This document shows, one piece after another, positions 36,828 to 45,551 of a stretch of DNA of 64,000 nucleotides (position 1 is the first letter of the stretch; the number at the start of each line of letters is the position of its first letter). Source of the stretch: Bacteroidota bacterium (GTDB lineage: Bacteria; Bacteroidota; Ignavibacteria; UBA10030); the NCBI GenBank assembly GCA_025454835.1, contig JALONQ010000014.1:1-64000 (forward strand), in the 5' to 3' direction. The notes beneath the pieces were generated by a model that saw only the letters and a program-made list of their open reading frames with translations, did not search any database and was not told where the DNA came from. Both the position numbers and the translations under genes were made by a program.

Positions 36828-39008
36828 ATGAGAATCTTGCAGGTCCTCTGTTGCCTGTTGATCGTCGTCCTCACCCTGGCCTCCGCTGACGAAGAGAAGC
36901 GCCTCCGCCTGCGTCCGACCTCCGCCCCGATCGAGCTGGACGGCATGATCGAACCGGCCTGGATGCAAGCCGACTCAGCCGCCGATTTCATCCAGCACTC
37001 TCCCTATTGGGGCAAGGACCCATCCTTCCGGACGGTCGTGCGCGTTCTCACAACTTCCGAAGCGCTGTATTGCCTGATCGTCGCCTATGCGCCGCCCGAA
37101 AAGGTCCAGGTGAACACCGGCACGCTCGACAACGGCAGCGGCGATATCGTGTCGCTGATGCTGGATACCTTCGGCGACCGGCAGAGCGCGTACAAGTTCG
37201 CGGTGACGGCGGCCGGTGTCCGCAGCGACGCTCGCATGCTCGATGATGCTCGGAACCGCGACTACGCGTGGGACGGCATCTGGTTCTCGGAGACCCGCCG
37301 TTACGAGTGGGGTTTTGTCGTCGAAATGGAGATCCCGTACCGGACGTTGCAGTACGATGAAACTCAAGCAGAGTGGGGCATCGACTTTGACCGGTGGATC
37401 CCGAATGGAAGCGAAGACCTCTACTGGTGTGCGTACCAGGAGAATGAAGGCCAGCGCATCTCGAAGTTCGGCCGGCTGGTGTTCGACGGCAATCGGCCCA
37501 CGATCAAGGGACACAACTTGGAGTTGTTTCCGGTCGTCCTGAACAAAGCGGAGATGGTGCGTGCAGGAATCTATCGAAATCGCCCGACCGCGGGCATCGA
37601 CGTCTTCTACAATCCTTCGCCTCAATTGACCCTGCAGGCCACGGCCAATCCGGATTTCGCGCAGATCGAAGCCGATCCCTTTGCCTTCAACATCTCGCGA
37701 TACGAGACCTACTTCAATGAGCGGCGTCCGTTCTTCACGCAGGGGAACGAGATCTTCATGGCCTCGGGCCGCCAGCGCAACACCGGCTTCTACCGTCCGC
37801 TCGAGCTGCTCTATACGCGACGGATCGGCAAGAAGCTTCCCGACGGTTCCGAAGTGCCTTTGCTGATCGGCGCCAAGGCGTTCGGACGGCTGGCAGTTTG
37901 GGAATACGGCGGGTTCATGGCATTCACGGATGCTCGTTCCTACGAATCAGCGGGCGGCATGGTCGCCGAGCCGGCAGCCAGATTCGGCGCCGCGCGGATC
38001 AAACGGCAGGTCCTCGAGAACTCGAGTGTTGGGGTCTTGGCGGTCGTGAAGCAGGATGCCACGGGCAACAACGGGGTGGTCGATATCGACGGGGCCTTCA
38101 GAACGTCCGATTGGCAGTTGGCGTACCAACTGGCCCATTCGTTCCGCGGCAGCACGGGCGACGTAGCTGCGTCGGCAGGCTACACGCAATTCGGCGAAGG
38201 TTACATGGTGCTGTCGCGTCTGCGACACGTCGGTCAGGAATTCGACGTGAGTCAGGTCGGCTACGTTCCCTGGCTTGGGACGACGGAGATCGTGGGTCTC
38301 GCCGGTCCCCGCTGGTACTACGATGAAGGCGCGATCCGATCGATCTTGCTGTATGCCGGCGGAGGGGTCTACCACGAACGTGTCGATCGATACACGGACC
38401 GGTTCGCGCTCGTCGGGTATAATATGCAATTCAGGTCGAACTGGGGATTCGAACTCAACCTGAACGGCGGACGCAGCAGAGACCTGGACCAGGAGTATGA
38501 TTCCTACAGTCTGAATGTTTCGACCTGGTTCTCCGTGTCGCCTGCGTGGAACGGAAACGTCTGGGGCGGCGTGGAACGGACCTTCAATTTCTCCCGCCGC
38601 TATCTTGCTTTCTACGCATGGATGGGGGCCTGGGCTGAGTGGAAGGTCTCGACCACGGTGGGCTTTGGCGGGACGATGAACGGATTCGTCGAGGGGAATC
38701 CCTCGGGTGGTGTGGAGGATGTGACCGTCAACTCGCGGCCGTTCGTATCGTTGACCCCCGTCAATAATGTGAACGTCAGACTGTATGTCGACAACGTGTA
38801 CGTCCGATCGAGCGACCGCCTCGAAGGCATCACGGCGGGTTTGCTCTTTTCCTACAATTTTCTCCCGAAGAGCTGGTTCTATCTGGCGGTCAACGAAGAG
38901 CGGGATCGTTCACCCGAGTACGACCCTTTCGGAGCACCGCTGCCGTTGCGGATGCATACGACGGCCCGAGCAGCCGTGATCAAGGTCAAGTATCTGCATT
39001 ACTTCTGA
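36828..39008 (+). CDS. DUF5916 outer-membrane protein with CBM9-like N-terminus
   Basis: A 726-residue protein. Signal peptide about 1-20. The N-terminal CBM9-like domain (about 25-225) opens 'SAPIELDGMIEPAWMQAD'. The DUF5916 region (about 235-726) includes the characteristic 'YFNERRPFFTQGNEIF' and alternating amphipathic strands of a beta-barrel. Such proteins are common in Bacteroidota-group and gamma-proteobacterial genomes near peptidase or TonB genes; their function is unknown. It stands alone, transcribed away from the ECF sigma operon, and ends at a terminator. Regulation by that sigma factor is possible but there is no direct evidence. Confidence 0.85.
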   Translation: MRILQVLCCLLIVVLTLASADEEKRLRLRPTSAPIELDGMIEPAWMQADSAADFIQHSPYWGKDPSFRTVVRVLTTSEALYCLIVAYAPPEKVQVNTGTLDNGSGDIVSLMLDTFGDRQSAYKFAVTAAGVRSDARMLDDARNRDYAWDGIWFSETRRYEWGFVVEMEIPYRTLQYDETQAEWGIDFDRWIPNGSEDLYWCAYQENEGQRISKFGRLVFDGNRPTIKGHNLELFPVVLNKAEMVRAGIYRNRPTAGIDVFYNPSPQLTLQATANPDFAQIEADPFAFNISRYETYFNERRPFFTQGNEIFMASGRQRNTGFYRPLELLYTRRIGKKLPDGSEVPLLIGAKAFGRLAVWEYGGFMAFTDARSYESAGGMVAEPAARFGAARIKRQVLENSSVGVLAVVKQDATGNNGVVDIDGAFRTSDWQLAYQLAHSFRGSTGDVAASAGYTQFGEGYMVLSRLRHVGQEFDVSQVGYVPWLGTTEIVGLAGPRWYYDEGAIRSILLYAGGGVYHERVDRYTDRFALVGYNMQFRSNWGFELNLNGGRSRDLDQEYDSYSLNVSTWFSVSPAWNGNVWGGVERTFNFSRRYLAFYAWMGAWAEWKVSTTVGFGGTMNGFVEGNPSGGVEDVTVNSRPFVSLTPVNNVNVRLYVDNVYVRSSDRLEGITAGLLFSYNFLPKSWFYLAVNEERDRSPEYDPFGAPLPLRMHTTARAAVIKVKYLHYF

Positions 39009-39027
39009 GTAATCAGTGATGTGCGTC

Positions 39028-39066
39028 AGGGCGGCCCTCGTGACTTCGGGCTGCCCTCCTTGTTTT
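39028..39066 (+). terminator. intrinsic terminator
   Basis: Ten-bp stem AGGGCGGCCC (39028-39037) with GGGCTGCCCT (39048-39057), containing one G-U pair, then a downstream TTGTTTTT. Twenty bases after the DUF5916 stop. Confidence 0.75.
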
Positions 39067-39167
39067 TCGGGGGGTCGTTGCCTACCTTGAGCCATTCTGG
39101 GGACCACGGGTCCGGTGACCACGGCCGGTTCCGCCCCTTCTGACTGACCTCCCTCCATGGCGACATC

Positions 39168-39914
39168 ATGAGTTCCGAAGAGATGCTCCGCGTACTGATC
39201 GTCGACGACGAAGACCCGTTCCGTCTCGCCGTCGAAATGGCCCTCAAGCTTGACGGATACGCCGCAAAGTCCTACTCCTCTCCGGAGATCGCGATCGACG
39301 CGCTCAAGGAAGAGACGTACGACGTCATGATCGTCGATTTCTACATGCCGGGCATGAACGGTATCGAGTTCATGCTGTGGCTCAAGGAGCACGGGATCGA
39401 CACGCCCGTGATCATGCTGACGGCGGCCGGATCGGAAACGACAGCCGTCGAGGTCATGAAGGCCGGCGCCTATGAGTACTTCCGCAAGGACCAGATCAAC
39501 ACGAGTCATCTTGCTTCGGTGATCCGGTCGGTGCACGAGAAGCATCGCATCGCGCGCGAGAAGCGGCGGATCGAAGCGGAACAGCGACGACTGCACGACC
39601 GCGAGACCGAGCTGGCGTCGCTCCAGATGTTTCAGAAGACCGTCAACTCCCTCGGGCAGTTCGTCGAGAGCGGCTTGACCACCCTGAGCAAGACGCTGAC
39701 CGACAAGCAGAAGGAAGTGCTCGCGATGGTCGATGCCTCAAAGGCCGAGAAGGTCAGGGCGGTCTTCGGCGAGCTCACCCAGGGCGTCGAAGGCGTCGCG
39801 AAGGGGATCAAATCGATGACGGACCTTTCCGCCCTTGTGACCTCGAAGATCGAAGGTCTCCAACCTCACCCGGCCAAGGACGGCGACGCGGCTTCAGACC
39901 GTCCGACCTCCTAG
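39168..39914 (+). CDS. response regulator with receiver domain and coiled-coil C-terminus
   Basis: A 248-residue protein. The receiver domain (about 6-125) has Asp13/Asp14, phospho-acceptor Asp57 ('MIVDFYMPGMNG'), Thr85 and Lys107. It is followed not by a DNA-binding domain but by a basic, helix-rich tail (about 126-160, 'EKRRIEAEQRRLHDRETE') and an amphipathic region to the end. The output is therefore probably protein-protein signalling, not transcription. No histidine kinase is adjacent; the hybrid kinase at 60615 is 20 kb away. A second, single-domain receiver follows 17 bases later. Confidence 0.88.
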   Translation: MSSEEMLRVLIVDDEDPFRLAVEMALKLDGYAAKSYSSPEIAIDALKEETYDVMIVDFYMPGMNGIEFMLWLKEHGIDTPVIMLTAAGSETTAVEVMKAGAYEYFRKDQINTSHLASVIRSVHEKHRIAREKRRIEAEQRRLHDRETELASLQMFQKTVNSLGQFVESGLTTLSKTLTDKQKEVLAMVDASKAEKVRAVFGELTQGVEGVAKGIKSMTDLSALVTSKIEGLQPHPAKDGDAASDRPTS

Positions 39915-39930
39915 CAACACGACAGACGTC

Positions 39931-40287
39931 ATGAAGAAGATCCTGATCGTCGACGACGACGAATCGCTCCGCAAATCGGTCGCCATCACTCTCCAGGTCA
40001 AAGGCTTCCAGATCCTCGAGGCCGAGGACGGGATGATGGGGCTCGACATGGCCCAGCAGCATCGCCCGACCCTGATCATCACCGACGTCTTCATGCCGGG
40101 GATGAACGGCTTCATGCTTGTCGAGTCGATCCGTTCCGATGCCGCCCTCAAGGATATCAAGATCATCATGATGACGAGCGCTGCGCAGGCCGCCGGGGCC
40201 TGGAAGTCAGAACAGGACGTCATCTACCTGGACAAAGGCTTCTCGCTGCCTGAGCTCGTCGACTTGGTGAAGAAGACCCTCGGCTGA
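39931..40287 (+). CDS. CheY-like single-domain response regulator
   Basis: 118 residues, all receiver domain: acidic pocket Asp8-Asp10, phospho-acceptor Asp52 ('IITDVFMPGMNG'), Thr82/Ser83 and Lys102 ('YLDKGF'). Single-domain receivers act as phospho-relays or bind target proteins. Adjacent to and co-directional with the receiver/coiled-coil protein, so the two may form a relay. There is no chemotaxis gene nearby that would justify the name cheY. Confidence 0.9.
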   Translation: MKKILIVDDDESLRKSVAITLQVKGFQILEAEDGMMGLDMAQQHRPTLIITDVFMPGMNGFMLVESIRSDAALKDIKIIMMTSAAQAAGAWKSEQDVIYLDKGFSLPELVDLVKKTLG

Positions 40288-40312
40288 GCTCGACGACCGG
40301 CTCGGCCGCCGC

Positions 40313-40924
40313 ATGCCTGCCACACCGCTCCCCGCACCACCGACCGATCCGATCGAGCGTTGGGTCCCATTGGCCCTGCGCGCGGTCCCGCTCGCGTTAT
40401 GTGCCTTGATGCTCATCCAGGCGGCCGACTCCACATGGAGCTATCCGCCCGGGCGCTTTCCGTTCCTCTTCGGCCAATGGTATGTCTGGATCATCACGCC
40501 CCTGCATGAGGCAGGCCATCTCCTGTTCATGCCGTTCGGACGCATCTTGATGATCATCGGCGGTTCGTTCTGGCAGATCGCGATCCCTGCCATCCTCGCC
40601 GCGGTCGCGTTCCGTCAGCGGTCGTATTGGTCGTGGATCTATGTGGCGCTCACCGGTGTCCACCTCATTGCCCTCAACCCGTACATCTACGACGCCCCAT
40701 ACCGCTCGCTACCGTTGCTGGGCGGTCGTAAAGAAGGTCACGACTGGCATAATCTCCTCGTCCATTGGCAGGCACTCGACGCCGCCGAAGATCTGGCCAT
40801 GATGGCCTACGTCGTCGGCATTCTCATCAGCGTCGTGGGGATCGCGGGAGGCATCGTCTGGTCGGTCCTGAAGACCTTGCCGCCACGCAAGCCTCCGATG
40901 CTCCTGCCTCGGAGGCCCCGATGA
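40313..40924 (+). CDS. integral membrane protein with HExxH motif
   Basis: A 203-residue protein with about four or five hydrophobic segments. In the second it carries 'TPLHEAGHLLF' (His65-Glu66-Ala-Gly-His69), the zinc-binding HExxH signature placed in a membrane helix as in site-2-protease (M50) metalloproteases. A possible third ligand lies in 'GHDWHNLLVHW' (143-152). It is shorter than usual M50 enzymes and lacks an obvious PDZ or NPDG motif, so a divergent intramembrane protease is only suggested. Its stop overlaps the start of pldA (ATGA), implying coupled translation. Confidence 0.65.
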   Translation: MPATPLPAPPTDPIERWVPLALRAVPLALCALMLIQAADSTWSYPPGRFPFLFGQWYVWIITPLHEAGHLLFMPFGRILMIIGGSFWQIAIPAILAAVAFRQRSYWSWIYVALTGVHLIALNPYIYDAPYRSLPLLGGRKEGHDWHNLLVHWQALDAAEDLAMMAYVVGILISVVGIAGGIVWSVLKTLPPRKPPMLLPRRPR

Positions 40925-41688
40925 GAAGGTGGCTGGCCTCTGCGGCGTTGATCGGCAGTTCGGCGCTCGTCGCATCTGCGCAGGATTCGCAGGCGCCGGC
41001 GGCCGAGATCCGGTTCTTCCGACCCAACTACGTCATCGCCGGCTTCGATCGGGCCAACCAAGTCAAGTTTCAATTCAGCGTTCGCTATCGCTTCGTCGAA
41101 GAGCTTCCGGTCTATTTCGCGTATACCCAGCGATCGTTCTGGGACCTCTACGAGTGGGACCGGTCGACGCCGTTTCGCGAGAGCAACTACAATCCTGCGC
41201 TCTTCTGGGAGGAGCGTCCGCCGGAAGGGTCGGTGCTGCAGGCGGCGCGCTTTGGCGTCGATCATGAGTCGAACGGGAAAGCCGGGCTGACGTCGAGGAG
41301 TTGGAACCGCGTGTTCCTCGAAGCGGCGTTCGTGGTCATCGATCGGCGACTCAGCATTCTGCCGCGACTCAATGCGCCGTTCGCTGTCGCACCCGAGAAT
41401 GCTGATATCCTCGATTTTCTGGGTCCCGGCGAGGTCATGATCGAGTACATCTCGGCGACGATCCCGGATCACAGCCGGTTGCAGATCACGATCCGCAAGG
41501 GTCGCGGATGGAACGGGAATCGGTTCAGCTGGAGCTCCGACTGGCTCCTGAGGCCGCAAACGGTCTTCGGGTTCAAACCGTTCGGGCTCAATCCCTCCTT
41601 GTACATACAGTTGTGGCGTGGATATGGCGAAAGCCTCATCGATTACAATCACTTTCTGACCCGCTTCCGGGTCGGAGTCCGCTTCTGA
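40921..41688 (+). CDS. pldA: outer-membrane phospholipase A (PldA)
   Basis: A 255-residue outer-membrane barrel. Signal peptide 1-20 ('GSSALVASAQD'). The catalytic signature of OMPLA is clear: 'FGVDHESNGKAGLTSRSWNR' contains His115, Ser117 and Asn129, with the same 12-residue Ser-to-Asn spacing I recall for E. coli PldA (His142, Ser144, Asn156). The enzyme hydrolyses phospholipids that reach the outer leaflet and so keeps the outer membrane asymmetric; it is activated by dimerisation and calcium. The ATG overlaps the stop of the HExxH membrane protein gene, a partnership I have not seen described. Confidence 0.92.
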   Translation: MRRWLASAALIGSSALVASAQDSQAPAAEIRFFRPNYVIAGFDRANQVKFQFSVRYRFVEELPVYFAYTQRSFWDLYEWDRSTPFRESNYNPALFWEERPPEGSVLQAARFGVDHESNGKAGLTSRSWNRVFLEAAFVVIDRRLSILPRLNAPFAVAPENADILDFLGPGEVMIEYISATIPDHSRLQITIRKGRGWNGNRFSWSSDWLLRPQTVFGFKPFGLNPSLYIQLWRGYGESLIDYNHFLTRFRVGVRF

Positions 41689-41709
41689 TCATCCGTTCGG
41701 AGGTCTTTC

Positions 41710-43821
41710 ATGCATCCGTACTTTCGTGTGCTGCCGGTCGCCCTCATGGCCGCCGTCTCGGTCGGCCAGCCCGTGACCTATCCGGTCACCGCCAAGGTGC
41801 CGCACGTCGACCACTATCATGGAACGCCGGTGGCCGACCCGTACCGATGGCTGGAGGCGAATGATTCGTCTGCTGTCAAGGACTGGGTCGAGGCTCAGAA
41901 TGCCGCGACGTTCGGCTTTCTCGAGCGCATTCCGTTTCGCGCCAACGTGAAGGACCGGCTGACGAAGCTCTGGAACTATGCGAGGGTATCGGCGCCGGTG
42001 AAGGAGGGGAACTACTGGTTCTACACCAAGAATGACGGATTGCAGAACCAAAGCGTGCTCTACCGGCGATCGACGCTGGAGGGGGCAGAGGAGGTCTTCC
42101 TCGACCCGAACACCTTCTCCGGCGATGGCACCGTCTCTTTGGCCGGATGGGCCTTTTCGAAGGACGGCCGTCTCTTCGCCTACGCCGTGTCGAAAAGCGG
42201 ATCTGACTGGCGCGATATCTACGTGATGGACGTCGCCTCGAGGTCGCTGCTGCCCGACAAGGTGGAGTGGGCCAAGTTCACGGGCATCTCGTGGGAAGGG
42301 GATGGCTTCTACTACAGCCGCTACGATGCGCCTGCCGAAGGCTCCAAGGCGCTCGTCGCGAGCAATGAGTTCCACAAGGTCTACTATCATAAGCTGGGCA
42401 CGCCGCAATCGGAGGACCGAGTCATCTTCGAGGACCGTGCCCATCCGAAGCGCAACTTCGGCGTCTCGGTGACGGAAGACGAGCGCTTCCTCTTTCTCAC
42501 GGGCTTCGAAGGAGGCTCGAAGGGGAATCCGCTGTACTATCGCGACCTCCGGCGCGGGGATCCTGCATTCAAGCCGATCGTCGAGACCTATGATATTGAG
42601 TTCAACCCCATCACCAACGTCGGCGACAAGATCCTTGTCGTGACGAACCAGGGGGCTCCCAAAAATCGTATCGTCGAAGTGGACCCGGCGCGACCCGAGC
42701 CTTCGGCCTGGAGAACGATCGTGCCTGAACAGCCCGAGGTGCTTGATGGGATCGTGGCCGTGGGCGGAAAACTCCTTCTCGTCTATCTGAAGGATGCGAG
42801 CCACCGAGCGTATCTCCATCGCACGGACGGTATGCGCGAACGCGAGATATCATTGCCGACGCTCGGCACCGTGGGATTCGCCGGCGGAAAGCAGAAGGAT
42901 ACAGAGATCTTCTACAGTTTCACGTCGTTCACCTCGCCCACGAACATCTATCGCTACGACCTGCGGACGGGCACGTCCACGCTTCACCGTTCGACGGAGA
43001 TCGACGCGGACCTCCAGGCGTATGAAACAAAACAGGTGTTCTACTCCAGCAAGGACGGGACGAAGATCCCGATGTTCATCGTCCATCGGAAGGGCTTGAA
43101 GCTCGACGGCACGAACCCGACCCTGCTCTATGCGTACGGCGGGTTCAACGTCAACCTTCTCCCGACCTTCAGCGCGGCCAGGTTGGTGTGGCTCGAGAAC
43201 GGGGGTGTCTACGCGATGGCCAATCTGCGCGGTGGCGGCGAGTATGGAGAAGAGTGGCACGAGGCGGGAACGAAGCTGCGCAAGCAGAACGTGTTCGACG
43301 ATTTCATCGCGGCGGCGGAATACCTCATCCAACGGCGCTACACGTCGGCCGAGAGACTGGCGATCCAGGGGGGATCGAACGGGGGCCTGCTCGTCGGGGC
43401 GGTGGTCAACCAGAGGCCCGACCTGTATCGGGTCGCGCTGCCGGCGGTGGGCGTCATGGACATGCTGCGCTTCCACAAGTTCACGATCGGATGGGCGTGG
43501 ACGCGCGACTACGGCTCGAGCGACGACCCGGAGCAATTCAAAGCCCTGCTGGCCTACTCGCCGATCCACAACGTGAAGCCGGCCGCATATCCAGCCACGC
43601 TCGTCACGACCGCCGACCACGACGACCGAGTGGTACCGGCGCACTCCTTCAAGTACATTGCGACCCTTCAGGAGAACCAGCGCGGACCGCTGCCGGTCCT
43701 CATTCGTATCGAGACCAAGGCCGGGCACGGCGGGGGCAAGCCAACGTCGAAGATCATCGAGGAAACGGCGGACATCTACGCGTTCGCATGGTACGCCATG
43801 GGTCTTGCGCCGGCGTACTGA
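41710..43821 (+). CDS. prolyl oligopeptidase, S9A family
   Basis: A 703-residue serine peptidase with a signal peptide (about 1-19, 'VALMAAVSVGQ'). It shows the N-terminal strand, a seven-bladed propeller (about 75-420) and the alpha/beta-hydrolase domain. Catalytic Ser is in 'IQGGSNGGLLVG' (about 556), Asp in 'TADHDDRVVP' (about 638-639), His in 'KAGHGGGKP' (about 673). It cleaves short peptides after proline and, being exported, probably works in the periplasm. It follows pldA by 21 bases and may share its transcript; a strong terminator comes after it. Confidence 0.93.
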   Translation: MHPYFRVLPVALMAAVSVGQPVTYPVTAKVPHVDHYHGTPVADPYRWLEANDSSAVKDWVEAQNAATFGFLERIPFRANVKDRLTKLWNYARVSAPVKEGNYWFYTKNDGLQNQSVLYRRSTLEGAEEVFLDPNTFSGDGTVSLAGWAFSKDGRLFAYAVSKSGSDWRDIYVMDVASRSLLPDKVEWAKFTGISWEGDGFYYSRYDAPAEGSKALVASNEFHKVYYHKLGTPQSEDRVIFEDRAHPKRNFGVSVTEDERFLFLTGFEGGSKGNPLYYRDLRRGDPAFKPIVETYDIEFNPITNVGDKILVVTNQGAPKNRIVEVDPARPEPSAWRTIVPEQPEVLDGIVAVGGKLLLVYLKDASHRAYLHRTDGMREREISLPTLGTVGFAGGKQKDTEIFYSFTSFTSPTNIYRYDLRTGTSTLHRSTEIDADLQAYETKQVFYSSKDGTKIPMFIVHRKGLKLDGTNPTLLYAYGGFNVNLLPTFSAARLVWLENGGVYAMANLRGGGEYGEEWHEAGTKLRKQNVFDDFIAAAEYLIQRRYTSAERLAIQGGSNGGLLVGAVVNQRPDLYRVALPAVGVMDMLRFHKFTIGWAWTRDYGSSDDPEQFKALLAYSPIHNVKPAAYPATLVTTADHDDRVVPAHSFKYIATLQENQRGPLPVLIRIETKAGHGGGKPTSKIIEETADIYAFAWYAMGLAPAY

Positions 43822-43841
43822 CAAGCGCATCGCGTCGATCG

Positions 43842-43880
43842 GATGGAGCCCTGGCCGCGACCCGGCCGGGGCTCATCTTT
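43842..43880 (+). terminator. intrinsic terminator-like hairpin
   Basis: GATGGAGCCCTGGCCG pairs with CGGCCGGGGCTCATC with one bulge or mismatch, followed by TTT; 20 bases after the prolyl oligopeptidase stop. Confidence 0.75.
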
Positions 43881-43988
43881 GCAGAGCGTTCGCGTTGAAT
43901 CCTACGGAACGGCTACCGACATTGCTCACATGACAGCGTCCGTCATCATCGCGCGAATTCCCGCCCCTCGGCCATTGATCTCCGCGTG

Positions 43989-45128
43989 ATGACCATGGGC
44001 GTCCAAGGATCGTTCTCGCGCTATGCCCGGCATCTCGTCATTCCGGAGATCGGCGCGCAGGGCCAGGATCGACTGCGGAGATCTTCTGTGGTCGTCATCG
44101 GCGCGGGAGGGCTCGGTTCGCCGGTGCTGCAGTATCTCGCCGCTGCCGGCGTCGGGACGATCGGCGTCGTGGATGACGATGTCGTCGCGGAAAGCAACCT
44201 CCAACGCCAGGTCATTCATCGGACCGACCAGATCGGCCGCCCCAAGGTCGAAACGGCCGCGGCCTACCTCCGCGCGCTGAATCCCGATGTGACCGTGCGA
44301 CCGGTCGCTTCACGGCTGACATCGATGAATGCGGTCGAGGTGCTGCGACCGTACGACGTCATCGTCGACGGCTCGGACAACTTCCCGACGCGGTACCTCC
44401 TGAGTGACGCCGGAGTCCTGCTGCGCAAGCCAGTGGTGTACGGAAGCGTCTATCGGTTCGAAGGACAGGTGTCCGTGTTTGACGCCCGGCGAGGACCGTG
44501 CTACCGGTGCTTGTATCAGACCCCGCCGCCGCCCGAGATGGCCCCGGACTGCGGAGATGCGGGAGTGCTGGGCGTGCTTCCAGGTCTCGTGGGGACGATC
44601 CAGGCGGCGGAAACGCTGAAGCTGCTTCTCGGCGTCGGCGAGCCGTTGATCGGCCGGCTGCTGCTGGTGGATGGGCTTGCGATGGAAATGCGCGAGCTTC
44701 GGTTCAAGAAAGACCCGGCGTGCCCGGTTTGCAGCGCCTCTCCAAGTATCACGACGCTGGTCGATCATGAAGCCTTCTGTGCCACATCACAACGACAGGA
44801 AGATGCCGCTATGGTCCGGGAGATGACCGTCGAAGAACTGAAGGAACGGATGGATCGCCAGGCGCCTCCGTCCATTCTGGATGTGCGCGAGGTCGACGAG
44901 CATGAGTTTGTGAACATCGGCGGGACGGTGATCCCGGTCGGCGAGTTGCCGGAACGCTGGAAGGAACTGGACCCGTCAAAAGAATGGGTGGTCTACTGCC
45001 GGAGTGGAGTGCGCAGCGCGAATGCGGTACGATTCCTTCAGCAACAGGGGTTCAACGACGTGAAGAACTTGCGCGGGGGGATCCTGGCCTGGGCGCGGAC
45101 GATCGATCCCACGAAGCCGACGTATTGA
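43989..45128 (+). CDS. ThiF/MoeB-type adenylyltransferase fused to rhodanese
   Basis: About 379 residues. Residues ~5-250 are an E1-like ThiF/MoeB/HesA domain with the ATP loop 'IGAGGLGSPVLQYLAAAG', the arginine region 'ESNLQRQVIH' and zinc cysteines in 'CYRCLY' and 'CPVCS'. Residues ~280-379 are a rhodanese domain with active-site Cys in 'VVYCRSGVRSA'. Such fusions (MoeZ/MoeBR-like) adenylate the C-terminal glycine of a small sulfur carrier (MoaD, ThiS or CysO) and transfer sulfur to it, for molybdopterin, thiamine or cysteine synthesis. No carrier gene is nearby, so the pathway cannot be chosen. Starts at ATG 43989 (GTG 43986 and ATG 43995 are alternatives). Confidence 0.88.
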   Translation: MTMGVQGSFSRYARHLVIPEIGAQGQDRLRRSSVVVIGAGGLGSPVLQYLAAAGVGTIGVVDDDVVAESNLQRQVIHRTDQIGRPKVETAAAYLRALNPDVTVRPVASRLTSMNAVEVLRPYDVIVDGSDNFPTRYLLSDAGVLLRKPVVYGSVYRFEGQVSVFDARRGPCYRCLYQTPPPPEMAPDCGDAGVLGVLPGLVGTIQAAETLKLLLGVGEPLIGRLLLVDGLAMEMRELRFKKDPACPVCSASPSITTLVDHEAFCATSQRQEDAAMVREMTVEELKERMDRQAPPSILDVREVDEHEFVNIGGTVIPVGELPERWKELDPSKEWVVYCRSGVRSANAVRFLQQQGFNDVKNLRGGILAWARTIDPTKPTY

Positions 45129-45364
45129 GCGTCAGGCTTCCACACCAGGATGAGACAACTCCTGGAACTCATCTTAGAGGGGTTTCTCGCGGCGCACGAA
45201 GCGTCTGCAACGACCGCGGCGTTGTCACGAACGCCACAACCGCATCGCGGCGGGCACGGCTCCCTCTGCGATCGCTGCACGAAACGCTTCGTTATGGTTG
45301 ATTCCGGTTTCTACGACCTTGCGGGATGCTGAAAGACCAGTTTGGAAAGAGCGCCACGCAACGA

Positions 45365-45432
45365 CCTGCCTGCCGAAGGCCCGCTGCTTCGTTCGCGGAG
45401 CGAACGTCAAGTCTTCTCGGCACGCAGGCAGG
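45365..45432. repeat. dispersed palindromic intergenic repeat, copy B
   Basis: Begins CCTGCCTGCCGAAG and ends GGCACGCAGGCAGG, giving an overall inverted structure, with the inner palindrome GTTCGCGGAGCGAAC at 45391-45405. The palindrome and what follows it match copy A at 9802-9844 with few changes. Confidence 0.65.
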
Positions 45433-45479
45433 CGCAACGACAGCAACGGTCGCTAAAGGCTGATTCTAGTGTAGATGTC

Positions 45480-45496
45480 GTTGCGAGCGTCGCAAC
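45480..45496. repeat. perfect inverted repeat
   Basis: GTTGCGA, GCG, TCGCAAC: 7-bp arms around a 3-nt loop, 55 bases downstream of the guanine deaminase stop on its strand; could be part of a terminator. Confidence 0.4.
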
Positions 45497-45551
45497 ATTG
45501 ATGTCAAGCGAACGCTGCGATCACGGCGCGAAGCGTCTTTCATGGCCCCGG

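Larger units (their letters stand above)
45129..45551. other. 423-bp intergenic region with repeats, no gene
   Basis: No convincing coding frame; the 60-codon frame at 45150-45332 has no homologue that I recognise and no good ribosome site. The region contains the dispersed repeat at 45365-45432 and a perfect inverted repeat at 45480-45496. The first half (45180-45320) is of mixed character and may be a decayed gene or repeat. Confidence 0.6.

Noticed and set aside
39931-40287. Naming the single-domain receiver cheY
   Set aside because: The fold fits, but no chemotaxis genes are nearby; single-domain receivers have many other roles.
45150-45332. 60-codon frame as a small gene
   Set aside because: No good ribosome site, no homologue recognised, and it lies in a repeat-bearing gap with decayed appearance.
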